Below, piece by piece: positions 61,457 to 64,000 of a stretch of 64,000 bases of DNA. The translations under genes were made by a program, and so were the position numbers. Source of the stretch: Actinoplanes couchii (GTDB taxonomy: Bacteria > Actinomycetota > Actinomycetes > Mycobacteriales > Micromonosporaceae); the NCBI RefSeq assembly GCF_016862075.1, contig NZ_BOMG01000051.1:62001-126000 (forward strand). The letters are read 5' to 3'. How positions within the stretch are numbered: position 1 is the stretch's first letter; each line of letters begins with the position of its first letter. The notes under the pieces are model-generated. The model saw only the letters and a program-made list of their open reading frames with translations, was not told where the DNA came from and searched no databases.

Positions 61457-61717
61457 ATGGCGAACGTCGAAGAGGTCAAGCTGAGTGTCGCGGCGTCGGT
61501 GGACGGCGCGCAGCGGGCGGTGGCCGGAGCGCAGGCCGTTTCGGATCAGCTGGACGAGGCGCTGACCCGGCTCCGGCTGGCCGCGGTGGGGTCGTTCCAT
61601 CCGGCGGCGGCTGCCGCGATCGCGCATCTGGAGCAGGCGCGAACCCGGTTGGACGAGGCGGTTCAGCTCACCCACGCGGCGGTGGACTCGGCGAACCAGT
61701 TCCGCAGCATGATCTGA
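61457..61717 (+). CDS. Small helical protein, WXG100-like in size
   Basis: An 86-residue all-helical protein (VKLSVAASVDGAQRAVAGAQ, AAAAAIAHLEQARTRLDEAV) without Trp-x-Gly. The central PAAAAAIAHLEQ could mark a helix turn. Size and operon place (24 bp after the membrane protein, AGGAG before the ATG) suggest a secreted partner or chaperone of the FtsK-like system. It ends 16 bp before the convergent folE stop. Confidence 0.6.
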   Translation: MANVEEVKLSVAASVDGAQRAVAGAQAVSDQLDEALTRLRLAAVGSFHPAAAAAIAHLEQARTRLDEAVQLTHAAVDSANQFRSMI

Positions 61718-61733
61718 GGGCCTTGGGAAAACA

Positions 61734-62372
61734 TCAGCGCGCGTTGATCAGAGCCATCACTTCGGCGCGGAGCTTGCCGTCGGTCTGGAAGCCGCCGCGC
61801 ACCGCGGAGGTGACCGTGCGGGCCCCGGCTTTGCGGATGCCGCGCATCTCCATGCAGAGGTGCTCACACTCCAGGACGACGGTGACGCCGCGAGCCCCGA
61901 GCTGTTGCATCAGCAGATCGGCTATCTGCGAGGTGAGCCGCTCCTGCACCTGGGGCCGGCGGGCGTAGACCTCGACGAGGCGGGCGAGTTTCGACAGGCC
62001 GGTGATGCGGCCGTCGGTGCCCGGGATGTAGCCGATGTGCGCCACGCCCTTGAACGGCAACAGGTGGTGCTCGCACATGCTGTGCAGTTCGATGTCCCGG
62101 ACCAGGATCAGTTCCTCGTGGTCGGCCTCGAAGGTGGTGGTGAGGACGGTCGCCGGGTCGACTCGCAGGCCGGCGAAGAGTTCCGCGTAGGCGCGGGCGA
62201 CCCGGGCCGGGGTGCTCTGGAGACCGTCACGGTCCGGGTCCTCACCGACGGCGATGAGGATCTCCCGGACCGCTTTCTCGATCCGCCCGAGGTCGACGGC
62301 CTGCTCGACCGGGGTTCCGGTGAGCTTGCCGTCGACCAGACGGGCGGCGAGGTAATCCAGTTCGTCGTGCAA
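61734..62372 (-). CDS. folE: GTP cyclohydrolase I
   Basis: FolE makes dihydroneopterin triphosphate from GTP, the first folate step. The 212-residue protein has the zinc ligands in [20 protein letters not shown] and the later ECEHLCM, plus [23 protein letters not shown] 62372, five bases after the ftsH stop, is the likely start; no ATG or GTG fits. The rest of the folate genes (folP, folB, folK) lie 15 kb away on the same strand, beyond the secretion block. Confidence 0.96.
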   Translation of the reverse strand: MHDELDYLAARLVDGKLTGTPVEQAVDLGRIEKAVREILIAVGEDPDRDGLQSTPARVARAYAELFAGLRVDPATVLTTTFEADHEELILVRDIELHSMCEHHLLPFKGVAHIGYIPGTDGRITGLSKLARLVEVYARRPQVQERLTSQIADLLMQQLGARGVTVVLECEHLCMEMRGIRKAGARTVTSAVRGGFQTDGKLRAEVMALINAR

Positions 62373-62377
62373 GGTGA

Positions 62378-64000
62378 TCAGTTGCTGCTCTCGGAGCTGT
62401 TCGAGCTGTTGCCCACGGTCGGGCCGTTACCGACCGCGATCTGCCCGTCCGCCTCGGCCTGAGCCTTCAGCTTGTCCCGCTCGGCCGGGGTGAGCACCGG
62501 CGGGGCCTCGGACGGGAGACGCTTGCCGAAGCCGTTGAACGGCGACATCGGCGGGCGCTTCGCCACCCGGGCACAGATCCGGTTCATGTCGTCCTGGGTG
62601 ATGGTCTCTTTCTCCATCAGCTCCAGGACCATGCTGTCGAGCACGTCGCGGTACTCGACCAGGATCTCCCAGGCCTCGTCGTGCGCGAGCTCGATCAGGG
62701 CCCGGACCTCACCGTCGATGTCGGCGGCGACGGCGTCCGAGTACGACTTCTCGTGGCCCATGCTGCGGCCCATGAACGGCTCGTCACCGGTGCTGCCGTA
62801 CTTCACGGCGCCCAGCTTGGAGCTCATGCCGTACTGCGTGACCATCGCCTTGGCCAGGTTGGTGGCCTTCTCGATGTCGTTGCCGGCGCCGGTGGTGGGC
62901 TCGTGGAAGACCAGCTCCTCGGCGGCCCGGCCACCCAGCGCGTACGCCAGGGTGTCGATCATCTCGGCGCGGGTCTGGGTGTACTTGTCCTCGGTCGGCA
63001 GCACCAGCGTGTGACCGAGCGAACGGCCACGCGGCAGGATCGTCACCTTGTGCACCGGAGCCGAGTGCGGCAGAGCGTAGGCGACCAGCGCGTGTCCACC
63101 CTCGTGGTACGCGGTGATCTTCTTTTCCTTGTCGCTCATCGCCCGGGTGCGGCGCTCGGGGCCGGCGATGACCCGGTCGATCGCCTCCTCGAGGAACTCG
63201 TTGGAGATCGCCCGCTTCTCGTTACGGGCGGTCAGCAGCGCGGCCTCGTTGATCACGTTGGCCAGGTCGGCGCCGGAGAAACCGGGAGTGCGGCGGGCCA
63301 CCGAGTCGAGGTCGACGTCGGGCGTGAACGGCTTGCCCTTGGCGTGCACCCGCAGGATCGCCTTGCGGCCCTCCATGTCCGGGTTGTCGACCGGGATCTG
63401 CCTGTCGAACCGGCCGGGACGCAGCAGCGCCGGGTCGAGGATGTCGGGCCGGTTGGTGGCCGCGATCAGGATCACGCCACCCTTGGTGTCGAAGCCGTCC
63501 ATCTCGACGAGCAGCTGGTTGAGCGTCTGCTCGCGCTCGTCGTGACCGCCGCCCATGCCGGCGCCGCGGTGGCGGCCGACGGCGTCGATCTCGTCGACGA
63601 AGACGATCGCCGGAGCGTTCGACTTGGCCTGCTCGAAGAGGTCGCGGACCCGGCTCGCGCCGACACCGACGAACATCTCGACGAAGTCCGAGCCGGAGAT
63701 CGAATAGAACGGCACCCCGGCCTCACCGGCGACGGCCCGGGCCAGCAGCGTCTTACCCGTACCGGGCGAGCCGAAGAGCAGCACACCCTTCGGGATCTTG
63801 GCGCCGAGGGCCTGGTACTTCGTCGGGTTCTGCAGGAAGTCCTTGATCTCCTGGAGCTCCTCGACCGCCTCGTCCGAGCCCGCCACGTCGGCGAACGTCG
63901 TCTTCGGCGTGTCCTTGGTGATCATCTTCGCCTTGGACTTGCCGAAGTTGAGCACCCGCGAGCCGCCGCCCTGCATCTGCGACATGAACAGCAGCAGCAG
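62378..64000 (-). CDS. ftsH: ATP-dependent zinc metalloprotease FtsH (5' part outside window)
   Basis: FtsH is a membrane-bound AAA+ protease. The visible part begins at the end of its second membrane helix ([12 protein letters not shown]), so the N-terminal about 100-130 residues lie beyond 64000. The AAA+ core has [47 protein letters not shown], and the zinc motif is HEGGHALVA. The third zinc ligand region [11 protein letters not shown] follows. The C-tail is Ser/Asn-rich. It is upstream of folE, as in other actinobacteria. Confidence 0.97.
   Translation of the reverse strand: MLLLFMSQMQGGGSRVLNFGKSKAKMITKDTPKTTFADVAGSDEAVEELQEIKDFLQNPTKYQALGAKIPKGVLLFGSPGTGKTLLARAVAGEAGVPFYSISGSDFVEMFVGVGASRVRDLFEQAKSNAPAIVFVDEIDAVGRHRGAGMGGGHDEREQTLNQLLVEMDGFDTKGGVILIAATNRPDILDPALLRPGRFDRQIPVDNPDMEGRKAILRVHAKGKPFTPDVDLDSVARRTPGFSGADLANVINEAALLTARNEKRAISNEFLEEAIDRVIAGPERRTRAMSDKEKKITAYHEGGHALVAYALPHSAPVHKVTILPRGRSLGHTLVLPTEDKYTQTRAEMIDTLAYALGGRAAEELVFHEPTTGAGNDIEKATNLAKAMVTQYGMSSKLGAVKYGSTGDEPFMGRSMGHEKSYSDAVAADIDGEVRALIELAHDEAWEILVEYRDVLDSMVLELMEKETITQDDMNRICARVAKRPPMSPFNGFGKRLPSEAPPVLTPAERDKLKAQAEADGQIAVGNGPTVGNSSNSSESSN

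Noticed and set aside
46686-61733. Conjugative element (ICE) with DNA transfer
   Set aside because: No relaxase, integrase, attachment-site repeat or replication gene is visible, and the FtsK-like protein resembles EccC more than TraB. The possibility is kept only as a refutation test.
1-64000. tRNA, rRNA or riboswitch genes
   Set aside because: I looked for cloverleaf-like segments with TTCGANNC loops and for long A/T-poor structured leaders before metabolic genes and found none that held up by eye. A dedicated covariance search would be decisive.

Overview
The window is chromosomal DNA from a very high-GC actinobacterium, most likely an Actinoplanes-type member of the Micromonosporaceae. 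This rests on the strong G/C bias at third codon positions (by eye, not computed), frequent GTG and TTG starts, many ATGA/GTGA gene overlaps, Lsr2, CarD, DisA, an LpqE-like lipoprotein, DUF3180, and a four-gene alkylquinone cluster of the type I recall from Actinoplanes missouriensis. From memory, the housekeeping genes follow the Mycobacterium tuberculosis order Rv3610c to Rv3581c (ftsH-folE-folP-folB-folK-DUF3180 ... DUF2520-panC-panD-coaX-lysS-lsr2-clpC ... mutY ... disA-radA-lpqE ... carD-ispD-ispF). The window therefore reads as an old conserved backbone with lineage-specific insertions.

Layout. 0-9 kb: an aminotransferase tail, a divergent MFS exporter/ROK regulator pair, a PQQ-propeller membrane protein, an unknown protein and a TPR membrane protein. 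8.5-10.4 kb: ispF, ispD and carD (isoprenoid precursors and RNA-polymerase regulation). 10.8-12.2 kb: two membrane proteins. 12.2-16.1 kb: type III polyketide synthase, flavin monooxygenase-like protein and methyltransferase, divergent from a UbiA prenyltransferase (an agq-like quinone cluster). 16.2-19.6 kb: lpqE-like gene, radA and disA. 19.6-25.4 kb: a methyltransferase/DinB pair with a divergent XRE-cupin regulator, a 2H phosphoesterase, a membrane-anchored protein, mutY and DUF4291. 25.9-37.6 kb: clpC, lsr2, lysS, coaX, nadC, nadB, a septum-formation lipoprotein, panD, panC and DUF2520. 37.8-40 kb: a MidA/NDUFAF7 methyltransferase overlapping a solitary nuoD. 40-46.7 kb: membrane proteins and DUF3180, folK, folB, folP. 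46.7-61.7 kb: a 15-kb secretion block. 61.7-64 kb: folE and ftsH (cut by the window end).

The most notable part is the 15-kb block, which separates ftsH-folE from folP-folB-folK. Its left half encodes a type IV secretion-like core (pilin-like, VirB3/PrgI-like, VirB4 ATPase, VirB6/TrbL-like, VirB8/TcpC-like, lysozyme plus M23 hydrolase). No relaxase or VirD4 is present. Its right half encodes type VII-like parts: a YbaB-like protein, a WXG100 protein, a CpnT-like toxin with an unrecognised C-terminal domain, a candidate immunity protein, a three-module FtsK/EccC-like ATPase and small partner proteins. My inference is a non-conjugative hybrid effector-delivery system.

Two further themes recur. 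Minisatellite arrays and short tandem duplications sit just downstream of stop codons, and in-frame repeat insertions interrupt or extend otherwise conserved proteins (ROK regulator, IspD, NadC, FolB, a methyltransferase, a TPR protein). A dispersed element of about 95 bp with a 33-bp identical core occurs three times. Several genes (the 5.5-kb gene, radA, disA, nadB, folP) have a -10-like hexamer 6-7 nt before the start codon, which suggests leaderless mRNAs. I saw no tRNA, rRNA, CRISPR array, transposase or integrase.
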